Below, piece by piece: positions 24,389 through 32,254 of a DNA stretch of 64,000 nucleotides. Made by a program: the position numbers and the translations under genes. Source of the stretch: Yinghuangia soli (lineage in GTDB: Bacteria > Actinomycetota > Actinomycetes > Streptomycetales > Streptomycetaceae). Location: the NCBI RefSeq assembly GCF_021502675.1, contig NZ_JAKFHA010000001.1, positions 61,390 to 125,389 on the forward strand. Reading direction: 5' to 3'. The notes under the pieces were generated by a model. The model was not told the DNA's origin. It worked only from the letters and a program-made list of their open reading frames with translations, and made no database searches. The stretch's first letter is position 1, and each line of letters starts with the position of its first letter.

Positions 24389-24493
24389 CCCGGTCCCTGC
24401 GCCGGCCGGCCTGGTTCTTTCACCGGCGGGCCCGATTCCTGGATCGGCATGCCCGGTTCCTGGGTCGGCGGGCTCGCTGCCCGCCCGTCGGAC
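24389..24493. repeat. 21-bp tandem repeat, about 5 units
   Basis: Units of consensus CCCGGTTCCTGGGTCGGCGGG start at 24389, 24410, 24431 and 24452; a weaker fifth runs from 24473. The period is exactly 21 bp. The array fills the gap between the fifth STM4015 gene and STM4014. Its effect on transcription or translation is unknown. Confidence 0.75.
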
Positions 24494-24513
24494 CGGCATG
24501 CCAGGGTGAGCGG

Positions 24514-25683
24514 ATGAAGATCACGGTGGTCGGGAATCCGGGGCACCGCCGCATCGCCGGATTCGCCGCCGCCGCGCTCGCCGCGGGCCTGCCCGAGCCG
24601 CGCGTGGTGCCCTGGGCGGACGTGCTGCGCGGTGCTGCCCTCGACTTCGCCCCCGGACCGGTGCGCATCGACTCGCCCGGCGAGGACCCGGCCGTGCACG
24701 CGCTGCTCGGCGGGCCCGCGGACCCGCACCGGGTCGAGGGCGGCGCAGTACGCCATGCCGCGCTGCTGGCCGGCCTCGGCCGGGTCCGGGACGCGGCCGC
24801 GGCGGTGCCGGGCGGGGCGTGGCTCACCCACGACCCGGACGACGTCGCGGTGCTGTTCGACAAGCCGCGCGCCCACGCGCGGCTGCGCGCGGCCGGGGTC
24901 GAGGTGCCGCGCGGGCTGGGCCCGGACGGTTCCGGGGTCCCGGTCGGCTCGTACGCGGAGCTGCGCGAGCTGATGCACGAGGCTCGCTGCCCGCGGGTGT
25001 TCGTCAAGCCCGCGCACGGCTCCTCGGCGTCCGGGGTGGTCGCGCTGGAGACGGCCGGGCCGCGGGTGCAGGCCACCACGTCGGCGGAACTTGTGCGTAC
25101 CGCGGAGGGCGTGCAGCTGTTCAACTCGCTGCGGATCCGCAAGTACCGGGACGCGGCCGACGTCGCGGCCCTGGTCGACGCTCTGTGCGCGGACGGCGGT
25201 CCGGGCGGCGTGCACGTCGAGGCGTGGCTGCCCAAGCTGACCCTCGGCGGCCTCGCCGTCGACCTCCGCGTGCTGGTCGTGGCCGGGCGGGCGACGCACG
25301 TCGTGGCCCGCGGCAGCCGGTCGCCGATGACCAACCTGCATCTGGGCAACGCGCGTGCGGACGCGGACGCGGTACGGGCGGCCGTGGGCGACACGGTCTG
25401 GGACCAGGCAATGACGACGTGTGTCCGCGCGGCCGGGTGTTTTCCCCGTACGCTGCACGTCGGTGTCGATCTGCTCTTCGCGGTGGACCGGCGCCGCCAC
25501 GCCGTCGGCGAGGTCAACGCGTTCGGCGACCTGCTTCCGGGCGTGGCACACCGGGGGCGTGACACGTGGGGGGAACAGGTGCGCGCCCTGGTGGAAGGAT
25601 GGCGCCCGCACGGACCGGTACGTCCGGCGGGACAGGCTGCATCAGCTGCACCAGACGAGGACCCACTGCCGTGCCCGACATGA
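24514..25683 (+). CDS. STM4014-family ATP-grasp-like protein
   Basis: A 389-residue protein with ATP-grasp character: an N-terminal domain MKITVVGNPGHRRIAGFAAAALAAG, a linker VAVLFDKPRAHARLRAAGVEVP (as in many ATP-grasp ligases), the ATP-binding PRVFVKPAHGSSASGVVAL, and the metal-site end LHVGVDLLFAVDRRRHAVGEVNAFGDLLPG. ATP-grasp enzymes activate a carboxylate as acyl phosphate and join it to an amine or thiol. Here it would be the ligase of the STM4011-4015 system, possibly acting on a peptide or on an LRR partner. The ATG has GAGCGG upstream; the stop overlaps the next start (ATGA). Confidence 0.8.
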   Translation: MKITVVGNPGHRRIAGFAAAALAAGLPEPRVVPWADVLRGAALDFAPGPVRIDSPGEDPAVHALLGGPADPHRVEGGAVRHAALLAGLGRVRDAAAAVPGGAWLTHDPDDVAVLFDKPRAHARLRAAGVEVPRGLGPDGSGVPVGSYAELRELMHEARCPRVFVKPAHGSSASGVVALETAGPRVQATTSAELVRTAEGVQLFNSLRIRKYRDAADVAALVDALCADGGPGGVHVEAWLPKLTLGGLAVDLRVLVVAGRATHVVARGSRSPMTNLHLGNARADADAVRAAVGDTVWDQAMTTCVRAAGCFPRTLHVGVDLLFAVDRRRHAVGEVNAFGDLLPGVAHRGRDTWGEQVRALVEGWRPHGPVRPAGQAASAAPDEDPLPCPT

Positions 25684-26552
25684 CCAGACCCCTCCCGCCG
25701 AACCACGGGGACAACGGCGAGGAACCCGCCGGCGTGCGCGACATGAACGCCGTCGTGGGCCACCACGACCTGCTCATGATCACGCTGGACACACTGCGCT
25801 ACGACGTCGCGGTCGAACTGGCCGCCGCCGGACGCCTGCCCAACCTGGCGCGCGTACTGCCCGACGGCCGCTGGGAGGCCCGGCACACGCCGGGCAGCTT
25901 CACGTACGCCGCGCACACCGCATTCCTGGCCGGCTTCCTGCCCACGCCGCTGGGCCAGGGGCCGCACCCGCGGCTGTTCGCCGCCCGCTTCGGCGGCAGC
26001 GAGTCGACCGCGCCGCACACCTGGGTGTTCGAGGAGCCGGACCTGCCGGCCGGGCTGGCCCGGGCCGGGTACCACACCGCGTGTATCGGCGGCGTGGGCT
26101 TCTTCAACAAGCAGGGCGCGCTGGGCTCGGTGCTGCCCGGGCTGTTCGCGGAGAGCCACTGGGACCCGGAGCTGGGCGTCACCTCGCCGATCTCCTTCGA
26201 GGCGCAGGTCGCCCGCGCGGAGCGGGTGGTCGGCGCGCTGGACACCGACCAGCGGCTGTTCCTGCTGGTGAACGTGTCCGCGCTGCACCAGCCGAACTGG
26301 TTCCACACGCCCGGCGCGACGGCCGCGGACGGCGACACCCGCGCGACGCACGCCGCCGCGCTGGAGTACGTCGACCGGCACATCGGCCGCCTGTTCCGGG
26401 CGATGAGCAGCCGGCGCCCGTGCTTCACCATCGTGACGTCCGACCACGGGACGGCGTACGGCGAGGGCGGCTACACGGGGCACCGCATCGGCCACGAGGT
26501 CGTGTGGACGGTCCCGTACGCGGAGTTCACGCTGAACCCGGGCGAATGGTGA
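25680..26552 (+). CDS. STM4013-family sulfatase/phosphatase-fold hydrolase
   Basis: A 290-residue protein of the alkaline-phosphatase/sulfatase superfamily. The first metal motif is HHDLLMITLDTLRYDVA; GSFTYAAHTAFLAGFLPTP matches the segment that carries the Ser/Thr nucleophile; the late metal motifs are FTIVTSDHGTAYGEGG and HRIGHEVVWTVPY. It is shorter than classical sulfatases. No signal peptide, so it acts in the cytoplasm. ATG 25680 is chosen for its ATGA coupling to STM4014; ATG 25743 (MNAVVGHHD) would remove an unstructured 21-residue lead. It may hydrolyse or transfer a phospho- or sulfo-ester in the pathway. Confidence 0.8.
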   Translation: MTRPLPPNHGDNGEEPAGVRDMNAVVGHHDLLMITLDTLRYDVAVELAAAGRLPNLARVLPDGRWEARHTPGSFTYAAHTAFLAGFLPTPLGQGPHPRLFAARFGGSESTAPHTWVFEEPDLPAGLARAGYHTACIGGVGFFNKQGALGSVLPGLFAESHWDPELGVTSPISFEAQVARAERVVGALDTDQRLFLLVNVSALHQPNWFHTPGATAADGDTRATHAAALEYVDRHIGRLFRAMSSRRPCFTIVTSDHGTAYGEGGYTGHRIGHEVVWTVPYAEFTLNPGEW

Positions 26553-26665
26553 TCTTTCGCCGGCAGAAACTCGGCCGGGGAAAATAGCGGCCGTCCAAGC
26601 ACAGCACATCGCGCCCGCACCGCGTTTGTTCTCCGCAGAGGCACCTAGCGGGGGAGACGGCACGG

Positions 26666-27211
26666 ATGGGTTTCGAGGAGTTCGCGGCGGCGCGGCTGCC
26701 CGCGCTGCTGCGCTACGCCTACATGCTCTGCGGCGACCGGGAACTCTCCCGCGACATGACGCAAGAGGTGTTGGCCCGGGCCCTGGTCAAGTGGCGGCGG
26801 ATCGAGGGCATGGACCGGCCGGACGCGTACGTCCGGACCATGCTCACCAACGAGTTCCTGTCGCTGCGCCGCCGGAAGGCGGTGGCCACCGTCGCGCTGA
26901 CGTACGAGGCGCTCGACGGGCCGGCCGCACCGACCGCCGACGATCCGGCGCACGCCGTCGGCGAACGCGCCGACCTGTGGCAGCGCCTGGGCGCCCTGCC
27001 GCGGCGGCAGCGCGCCGTCATCGTCCTGCGCTACTACGAGGACCTCTCCGACGCCGAGATAGCGGACGCTCTCGGCTGCCGGCCCTCGACCGTCCGCGGC
27101 TATGCGGCCCGGGCGCTGGCCACGCTCCGGGTCGAGCTGTCCCAAGAGCCGGACGATCCCCTTGCGGGATCAGCGCCGGTACTCGCGGTACGAGACGGAG
27201 ACGGTCGATGA
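26666..27211 (+). CDS. SigE-family ECF-like sigma factor
   Basis: A 181-residue sigma-70 family factor of the streptomycete SigE subfamily. Region 2 covers about residues 8-75 (LPALLRYAYMLCGDRELSRDMTQEVLARALVKWRRIEGMDRPDAYVRTMLTNEFLSLRRR) and region 4 about 105-160 (LGALPRRQRAVIVLRYYEDLSDAEIADALGCRPSTVRGYAARALATLR). GGGGGAG lies 11 nt before the ATG. Its stop overlaps the start of the next gene, a membrane protein probably controlling it. It lies inside the STM4011-4015 cluster and may drive STM4012-STM4011 or the whole set. Confidence 0.9.
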   Translation: MGFEEFAAARLPALLRYAYMLCGDRELSRDMTQEVLARALVKWRRIEGMDRPDAYVRTMLTNEFLSLRRRKAVATVALTYEALDGPAAPTADDPAHAVGERADLWQRLGALPRRQRAVIVLRYYEDLSDAEIADALGCRPSTVRGYAARALATLRVELSQEPDDPLAGSAPVLAVRDGDGR

Positions 27212-28341
27212 CCACGTACGACACCGAAGACCTGCGCAGCGCACTGGCCGCACATGCCGAAGACGCGCCCGAAGGCCGGGGAATCCTCGAAGCGGCCAAG
27301 CAGTCAGCCGACCGGAAGATCAGGCACCGCCGAAGGAATCTGGCCGTGGCGGGGGCGTTCACGTTGGTACTGACGACGGGATTGGCGACGGGGATGCTGC
27401 TGGGGCCGGGCGAGGAACGGTCGGGGGATGTGAACGTGACGACGCCGACGGGTGGGACGTCGACTGCTTCCGCGCCTCCTAAGCCCACTGCGGCACCGTT
27501 CACGTCCTATGCGGACCTGAAGCCGGGATCCGATCATTTCGTCCGGATCGAGCGGCTCATCGGCGACCGGCAATCGCTGACCATTCAGCCAAAGGCCGGT
27601 GCTCCCGACCAGATCTGGGCCGACGTCGTCATCTACGCGCCGGGCACCTTCGACCCGGCGCGGTACCTCTCCGGTGAAGAAGTCACCGTGCAGGGAACCC
27701 GCGGCTACTTCGCCGAACTCCCGGGGCAGTGGGCCGACCCATCGCCTTCCGGTCGGCCCGCGCCGCCCCTGCGTCAGCTCGCCTGGCAGGAACCCTCGGG
27801 CAGGTGGGTCGTCGTCACTCCGAGCGGCCCGCAATACGCCGCCGGAGGAATCAAGCGGGCGTCGATCATCGTCGCGGAGATGTTGCGGTTCCAGCAGACC
27901 GACTTCCGCGGGCCGGTCAAGTTGGGCGGCCTGCCGACCGGCTTCCTGCCACAGGCGGTCCAGGTGCAGGACGGAAGCATCCTGCTCGAGTTCTCGGACG
28001 CCCTGCCGACATCGAATCCTGCTCCTTTCCTCATGCCGATGACCAAGGGGTTCTCCGTGACAGTCGCCGACCGAAACCGCCCAGGCGGCTTCGGCCCGCT
28101 CGCCGATGCCGAACCACTGGAGCTGGAACAGGGGCAGGGCTGGTACGTCGACTGGTCCAAGAACCGCAACGGCATGGACGACCTCCGCGCGGGGATCGTC
28201 GTCGAGACCTCGACATGCCGGGTCCATTTCGGTGTCAGCGACCGGACCAAAGTCCCCCGCGCCGAGCTCGAGCGGATCGTGCGCGAGTCCGAGATCAAGG
28301 ACTGCACCGACCCGACCACCTGGGTGAAGCCCCTCGGCTGA
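27208..28341 (+). CDS. membrane-anchored putative anti-sigma protein
   Basis: A 377-residue protein: cytoplasmic N-terminus (about 45 residues, MTTYDTEDLRSALAAHAEDAPEGRGILEAAKQSADRKIRHRRR), one membrane helix (NLAVAGAFTLVLTTGLATGMLL), a Ser/Thr/Pro linker and a 280-residue outer domain of beta-rich sequence with a C-terminal cysteine pair (STCRVHFG, IKDCTDP). The ATGA overlap with the sigma gene and the topology suggest an anti-sigma factor that senses an outside signal, but no classical zinc anti-sigma motif (HxxxCxxC) is present. Confidence 0.75.
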   Translation: MTTYDTEDLRSALAAHAEDAPEGRGILEAAKQSADRKIRHRRRNLAVAGAFTLVLTTGLATGMLLGPGEERSGDVNVTTPTGGTSTASAPPKPTAAPFTSYADLKPGSDHFVRIERLIGDRQSLTIQPKAGAPDQIWADVVIYAPGTFDPARYLSGEEVTVQGTRGYFAELPGQWADPSPSGRPAPPLRQLAWQEPSGRWVVVTPSGPQYAAGGIKRASIIVAEMLRFQQTDFRGPVKLGGLPTGFLPQAVQVQDGSILLEFSDALPTSNPAPFLMPMTKGFSVTVADRNRPGGFGPLADAEPLELEQGQGWYVDWSKNRNGMDDLRAGIVVETSTCRVHFGVSDRTKVPRAELERIVRESEIKDCTDPTTWVKPLG

Positions 28342-28355
28342 GCGCCGCCGCCCAC

Positions 28356-28407
28356 CCGGCCGGCACCCCGTGCGCCTCCGCTACCCGGAGGCCGGGGTGT
28401 CGGCCGG
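28356..28407 (+). terminator. compound hairpin after the sigma/anti-sigma genes
   Basis: An outer stem of CCGGCCGGCACCCCG (28356-28370) against CGGGGTG-T-CGGCCGG (28393-28407; one G-T pair) encloses an inner stem CCTCCG (28375-28380)/CGGAGG (28386-28391). It starts 15 nt past the anti-sigma stop and probably reduces read-through into STM4012. TAAGGT (28413-28418) just after it could be the -10 of a new promoter. Confidence 0.6.
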
Positions 28408-28461
28408 TGCGCATAAGGTCGGAGCCGTCCGATTCGCCGTCCACGCCGGAGGTCTCCGCAC

Positions 28462-29823
28462 ATGGGGTCGACCGCTCACGCCGATCCCCGTCCGGCGTCC
28501 GTTTCTCCCGATTTCCTCGAGTCCCCGTACAGCGGTTACGTCTACTCGTACCCGCACAAGACCGCGTACCGGCCGCTCTCCCCCGCCCCCGCGCTGCGCG
28601 ACGTGTGGGCGGGCGAGGATCTCTCTGCGCTGTTCCTGTACTTCCACATCCCGTTCTGCGAGATGCGCTGCGGTTTCTGCAACCTCTTCACGCGGACCGG
28701 TGCCCCCGCCGAGCTTGTCGACCGCTACCTCGACGCGCTCGCGCGCCAGGCCCGGGCCGTACGCGAGGCGATACCCGGCGCGTCCTTCGTGAACGCCGCG
28801 ATCGGCGGCGGCACTCCGACATACCTCGAACCCGCCGAGCTGGAACGCCTCTTCGCGATCGCGACCGACGTCATGGGCGCGCGGCTCCCGGGCCTCCCGC
28901 TCTCGGTCGAGACCTCCCCCGCCACCGCGACCCCCGACCGGCTGGCCGTCCTGTCCGCGTACGGCACGACGCGCGTCAGCATCGGGGTCCAGTCCTTCGA
29001 CGACGCCGAGGCCCGGGCCGCGGGGCGTCCGCAGCGGCGCGCCGAGGTGGAGACCGCCCTCGCCGCGATCCGGGACGCTGCGATCCCGTCCCTCAACATC
29101 GACCTCATCTACGGCATCGACGGGCAGACCGAGGCCAGTTGGCTCGCCTCGATCGACGCCGCGCTCGGCTGGCAGGCCGAGGAGATCTACCTCTACCCGC
29201 TCTACGTCCGGCCGCTGACCGGCCTGGGCCGGCGCGCGGTCTCGCGGGCCGACTGGGACGCGGACCGCCTCGCGCTGTACCGGGCGGGTCGCGACCACCT
29301 GCGCGCGGCGGGCTATGAGCAGGTGTCCATGCGCATGTTCCGCCGGGCCGACGCGCCGCGCGATGCCGACACCGGGTACTGCTGCCAGCGCGACGGCATG
29401 GTCGGGCTGGGCTGCGGGGCCCGCTCGTACACCTCCGACCTGCACTACTCGTTCGACTACGCGGTCGGCATCGGCGAGGTGCGGGCCATCATCGACGAGT
29501 ACGTGGCACTCGACCAGGACGCCTTCTCCAGTGCCCGGGTCGGTGTCCGAATGGACCGCGCCGAGGCGCAGCGCCGGACGCTGATGGTCTCTCTGCTGCA
29601 GGCCGAGGGGCTCGATCCGGCCTTCTACCGCGCCCAGTTCGGCACAGACCCGGCTGCCGACTTCGCCGCCGAATTGGGCCGCCTGGCCGATGCGGATCTC
29701 GTTGCGGTGTCCCCCGACCGGATCGTGCTCACCGACGAGGGCCTGGCCTGGTCGGACGCCATCGGGCCGGCGCTGTTCTCGGAGCAGACGGCGCAGCTGA
29801 TGGACGGGTACCGGCTCAGGTGA
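28462..29823 (+). CDS. STM4012-family radical SAM protein (HemW/HemN-like)
   Basis: A 453-residue radical SAM enzyme. The cluster-binding motif is FHIPFCEMRCGFCNL (C66, C70, C73). The barrel segments INAAIGGGTPTYL, LSVETSPATATPDRL, TRVSIGVQSFDD and LNIDLIYGIDGQT match the HemN/HemW branch, and a C-terminal winged-helix-like domain follows. HemN-like proteins bind two SAM molecules and include methyltransferases and cyclases besides heme enzymes. It is coupled to STM4011 by a GTGA overlap. Substrate unknown. Confidence 0.85.
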   Translation: MGSTAHADPRPASVSPDFLESPYSGYVYSYPHKTAYRPLSPAPALRDVWAGEDLSALFLYFHIPFCEMRCGFCNLFTRTGAPAELVDRYLDALARQARAVREAIPGASFVNAAIGGGTPTYLEPAELERLFAIATDVMGARLPGLPLSVETSPATATPDRLAVLSAYGTTRVSIGVQSFDDAEARAAGRPQRRAEVETALAAIRDAAIPSLNIDLIYGIDGQTEASWLASIDAALGWQAEEIYLYPLYVRPLTGLGRRAVSRADWDADRLALYRAGRDHLRAAGYEQVSMRMFRRADAPRDADTGYCCQRDGMVGLGCGARSYTSDLHYSFDYAVGIGEVRAIIDEYVALDQDAFSSARVGVRMDRAEAQRRTLMVSLLQAEGLDPAFYRAQFGTDPAADFAAELGRLADADLVAVSPDRIVLTDEGLAWSDAIGPALFSEQTAQLMDGYRLR

Positions 29824-30875
29824 CGGCTCCTGAGGGACCGGCGCCGACCGCCACTCCGGCTCCGTCGACACCGCAGCCCACACCCGGTCGACGCACCCAG
29901 TTGCCGCTCCTGGCCGCCTCCGACGCGGCTCCCGCGCCCACGACCATCACCTCCCCCGACCACCTCACGATCCTCTACCGAGGCCCGCTCGCCTCGTGCG
30001 ACTACGACTGCGGCTACTGCCCGTTCGCCAAGCGCCGCGACACCCCCGCCCAGTTGCGCGTCGACCGGGCCGCGCTGGAGCGGTTCGCCGGGTGGGTGGC
30101 GGACGCTCCCGAGCGCATCTCGGTGCTCTTCACGCCGTGGGGCGAGGGACTGACCCGTTCGTGGTACCGGCGTACTCTCGCCGAGTTGTCGCACCTCCGG
30201 CACGTCGACCGCATCGCGATCCAGACCAACCTGGGCACCCGCCCCTCCTGGACCGAGGCCGCCAATCTGGACACGCTCGCACTGTGGGGGACGTACCACC
30301 CGGACCAGGTCCCGTACGAGCGCTTCGTCGCCCGCTGCGGCGAACTGCGTTCCCGCGGCGTGCGTTTCAGTGTCGGCGTGGTCGGTCTCCCGGAGCATCT
30401 GGCGGCCGCGCGCCGCCTGCGCGATGACCTCCCCGCGGAGGTCTACCTGTGGGTCAACGCCGCCGAAGGTCACACGTACACCGACGCCGAGGCCGCCGAC
30501 TGGGCGGCCCTCGACCCGCACTTCGCCTTCAGCCGGCACGCCCACCCGTCCGCGGGCCACGCCTGCCGGACCGGCGAGTCCGTGGTGAGCGTGGACGGCG
30601 AAGGCACGGTACGCCGCTGCCACTTCGTCCCCGAGGTCCTGGGCAACCTCTACGACGGCTCGTTCCGTACCGCGCTGGGCCCCCGTCCGTGCCCCAAGCC
30701 GGTCTGCGACTGCCACATCGGCTACGTCCACATGCCGGAGCTGCCGCTGTACGACGTCTTCGCGGGCGGCATCCTCGAACGCATCCCGGCCCTCTGGCCG
30801 CCCGCGGCCAACACGGTGGCCGACACGGTGACCGACACCGCGGCCCGCCGAACGGGTGAAAGCACGCGGGCCTGA
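29820..30875 (+). CDS. STM4011-family radical SAM protein
   Basis: A 351-residue radical SAM enzyme with LASCDYDCGYCPFAK (C60, C64, C67) after a Pro/Thr-rich lead of about 45 residues. Barrel strands include RISVLFTPWGEGL and RIAIQTNLGTRPSW. The C-terminal part holds further cysteines (GHACRTG, VRRCHFVPEVLGNLY, PRPCPKPVCDCHIGYVHM), like the auxiliary iron-sulfur region of SPASM/twitch enzymes that modify peptides. GTG 29820 overlaps the STM4012 stop. It is the last gene of the cluster; a hairpin follows. Confidence 0.85.
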   Translation: MTAPEGPAPTATPAPSTPQPTPGRRTQLPLLAASDAAPAPTTITSPDHLTILYRGPLASCDYDCGYCPFAKRRDTPAQLRVDRAALERFAGWVADAPERISVLFTPWGEGLTRSWYRRTLAELSHLRHVDRIAIQTNLGTRPSWTEAANLDTLALWGTYHPDQVPYERFVARCGELRSRGVRFSVGVVGLPEHLAAARRLRDDLPAEVYLWVNAAEGHTYTDAEAADWAALDPHFAFSRHAHPSAGHACRTGESVVSVDGEGTVRRCHFVPEVLGNLYDGSFRTALGPRPCPKPVCDCHIGYVHMPELPLYDVFAGGILERIPALWPPAANTVADTVTDTAARRTGESTRA

Positions 30876-30895
30876 CGAGCTTCTGCCGGTCAGGC
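30870..30895 (+). terminator. terminator of the STM4011-4015 cluster
   Basis: GCCTGAC (30870-30876) and GTCAGGC (30889-30895) form a 7-bp stem with a 12-nt loop overlapping the STM4011 stop codon; a T-rich stretch (GTGTTTGTGTCTTT) follows, as in intrinsic terminators. Confidence 0.65.
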
Positions 30896-30935
30896 GTGTT
30901 TGTGTCTTTCCGTACCGTTCATCCTGAGGGGAATC

Positions 30936-31934
30936 ATGCGTCGATCCTCGGTCCTTCGGCATGCCCGCCGCACCGCCGTCCTGTGCGCCGCCGCGCTGCT
31001 CGCCGTGCTCCCCGCCACTGGGACCGCGGCCGGCTCGCAGGCCGCACCCGTGCACGGCATCGGCAATTTCCCCATGGCTCTGCTGGCATCGCTGGCGACC
31101 CCGGATGCCGCTCCGCCCGGCGCCGACGACTGGAACTGCCGGCCCACTGCGGCCCACCCGCGGCCGGTGGTCCTGCTGCACGGCACGCTCGAGAACGCGT
31201 TCGCCAACTGGAACCGGCTCGCGCCGGCCCTGAAGAACGCCGGCTACTGCGTCTTCGCCCCGAACTACGGTGCGCTGCCCGGTGAGCCGTTCAAGGGGAC
31301 CGGCGACATCGCGGTCTCCGCACAGGAGATCGCCGCGTACGTCGACCGGGTGCTGGCGGCGACCGGCGCCCGGCAGGTCGACCTGGTCGGGCATTCCCAG
31401 GGCGGCGGCGTCATGCCCCGCCAGTACCTGCGCTTCGCGGGCGGCGCCGACGCGGCCGATCCGACCCGCAACAAGGTGGGCCGGCTCGTCGGGATCACCC
31501 CGAGCAACCACGGCACCGCGGTCGGGAACCTGGGCGCCCCGCTGGTGGGGATCCTCGGCCCGCTTGTGGACCCTGTGCTGCTCCCGGGGCTGGACGGTCC
31601 GTGGGCCGAACAGCAGTCCGTGGGCTCCGCGTTCAACAAGCGACTGGATGCGGGCGGCGACACCGAGCCTGGGGTCGAGTACACGGTCATCGCCAGCCGC
31701 GCCGACGAGGTGCTGGTCCCGTTCACGAACTCGTTCCTGACCGCGGGCCCGGGCGCGACGGTGCACAACATCGTCCTGCAGGACGTGTGCCCCACGGACT
31801 TGTCCGACCACCTCGACGCCTCGTACGACCCGGTGGTCGTCCGCCTCACGCTCAACGCCCTCGACCCGGCCCAAGCCGTCCCGCCGCACTGCAACCTGCT
31901 CACCCTCCCGGTCGTGGGCGGCCTGCTCCTGTAG
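30936..31934 (+). CDS. secreted triacylglycerol lipase/esterase
   Basis: A 332-residue alpha/beta hydrolase with a typical signal peptide (MRRSSVLRHARRTAVLCAAALLAVLPATGTAAGSQA). The mature protein has the oxyanion strand RPVVLLHGTLENAFANW, nucleophile motif VDLVGHSQGGGVMPR, an aspartate near ADEVLVPF and histidine in DLSDHLDASYD. It matches streptomycete class-2-type lipases (LipA/EstB-like) that act on short to medium acyl esters outside the cell. Cysteines in DDWNCRP...GYCVF and DVC...HCN could form two disulfides. GAGGGG is the ribosome site. Confidence 0.9.
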   Translation: MRRSSVLRHARRTAVLCAAALLAVLPATGTAAGSQAAPVHGIGNFPMALLASLATPDAAPPGADDWNCRPTAAHPRPVVLLHGTLENAFANWNRLAPALKNAGYCVFAPNYGALPGEPFKGTGDIAVSAQEIAAYVDRVLAATGARQVDLVGHSQGGGVMPRQYLRFAGGADAADPTRNKVGRLVGITPSNHGTAVGNLGAPLVGILGPLVDPVLLPGLDGPWAEQQSVGSAFNKRLDAGGDTEPGVEYTVIASRADEVLVPFTNSFLTAGPGATVHNIVLQDVCPTDLSDHLDASYDPVVVRLTLNALDPAQAVPPHCNLLTLPVVGGLLL

Positions 31935-31956
31935 GAACACGAGGCCGAAAACCCAA

Positions 31957-32100
31957 CTCGGCGCGCCGGCACGGCGGAACCTCTATCTGCCGCGCCTGCA
32001 CCGGACCCGGACGATCTGGGACGTGGCGTACGAGATCGAGGCCTTCCACGACGGGGTCGACCAGGCCGGCGGCGCCCGTCCGCGGCGCGCGTACCCGCAT
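31957..32100 (+). pseudogene. decayed C-terminal fragment of a DUF1152 paralogue
   Basis: In one frame this stretch reads ARRNLYLPRLHRTRTIWDVAYEIEAFHDGVDQAGGARPRRAYPH, closely matching the end of the neighbouring intact gene (ARRNLYLDRLGGTYTMWDVVREIEAFRDEVDPIRPRQAYPH). There is no start or N-terminal part, and the frame runs past the expected stop to 32205. It is the remnant of a tandem duplicate or of a replaced ancestral gene lost by deletion. Confidence 0.8.
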
Positions 32101-32254
32101 GAGACCGCTTGCCCACAGCCCACGGGCACAGCCCGCAGCCTGCTTCCCGCAGCCCACCCCGGGCATCTTCGTCGAGTCTTCTATCGACCTGACCAGCGTG
32201 GATAGGCCAAAGTCCCTCGATTTTCCGGGCCTTCCCCTTGGTACGGTCCGCCGC

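Noticed and set aside
26553..26665. Autoregulatory ECF promoter before the sigma gene
   Set aside because: No clear GGAAC/GTC-type -35 and -10 pair at proper spacing; the region is short and mixed.
28462..29823. Coproporphyrinogen dehydrogenase HemN/HemW
   Set aside because: The fold is similar, but the coupling to STM4011 and the cluster context fit the STM4012 family better than heme synthesis.
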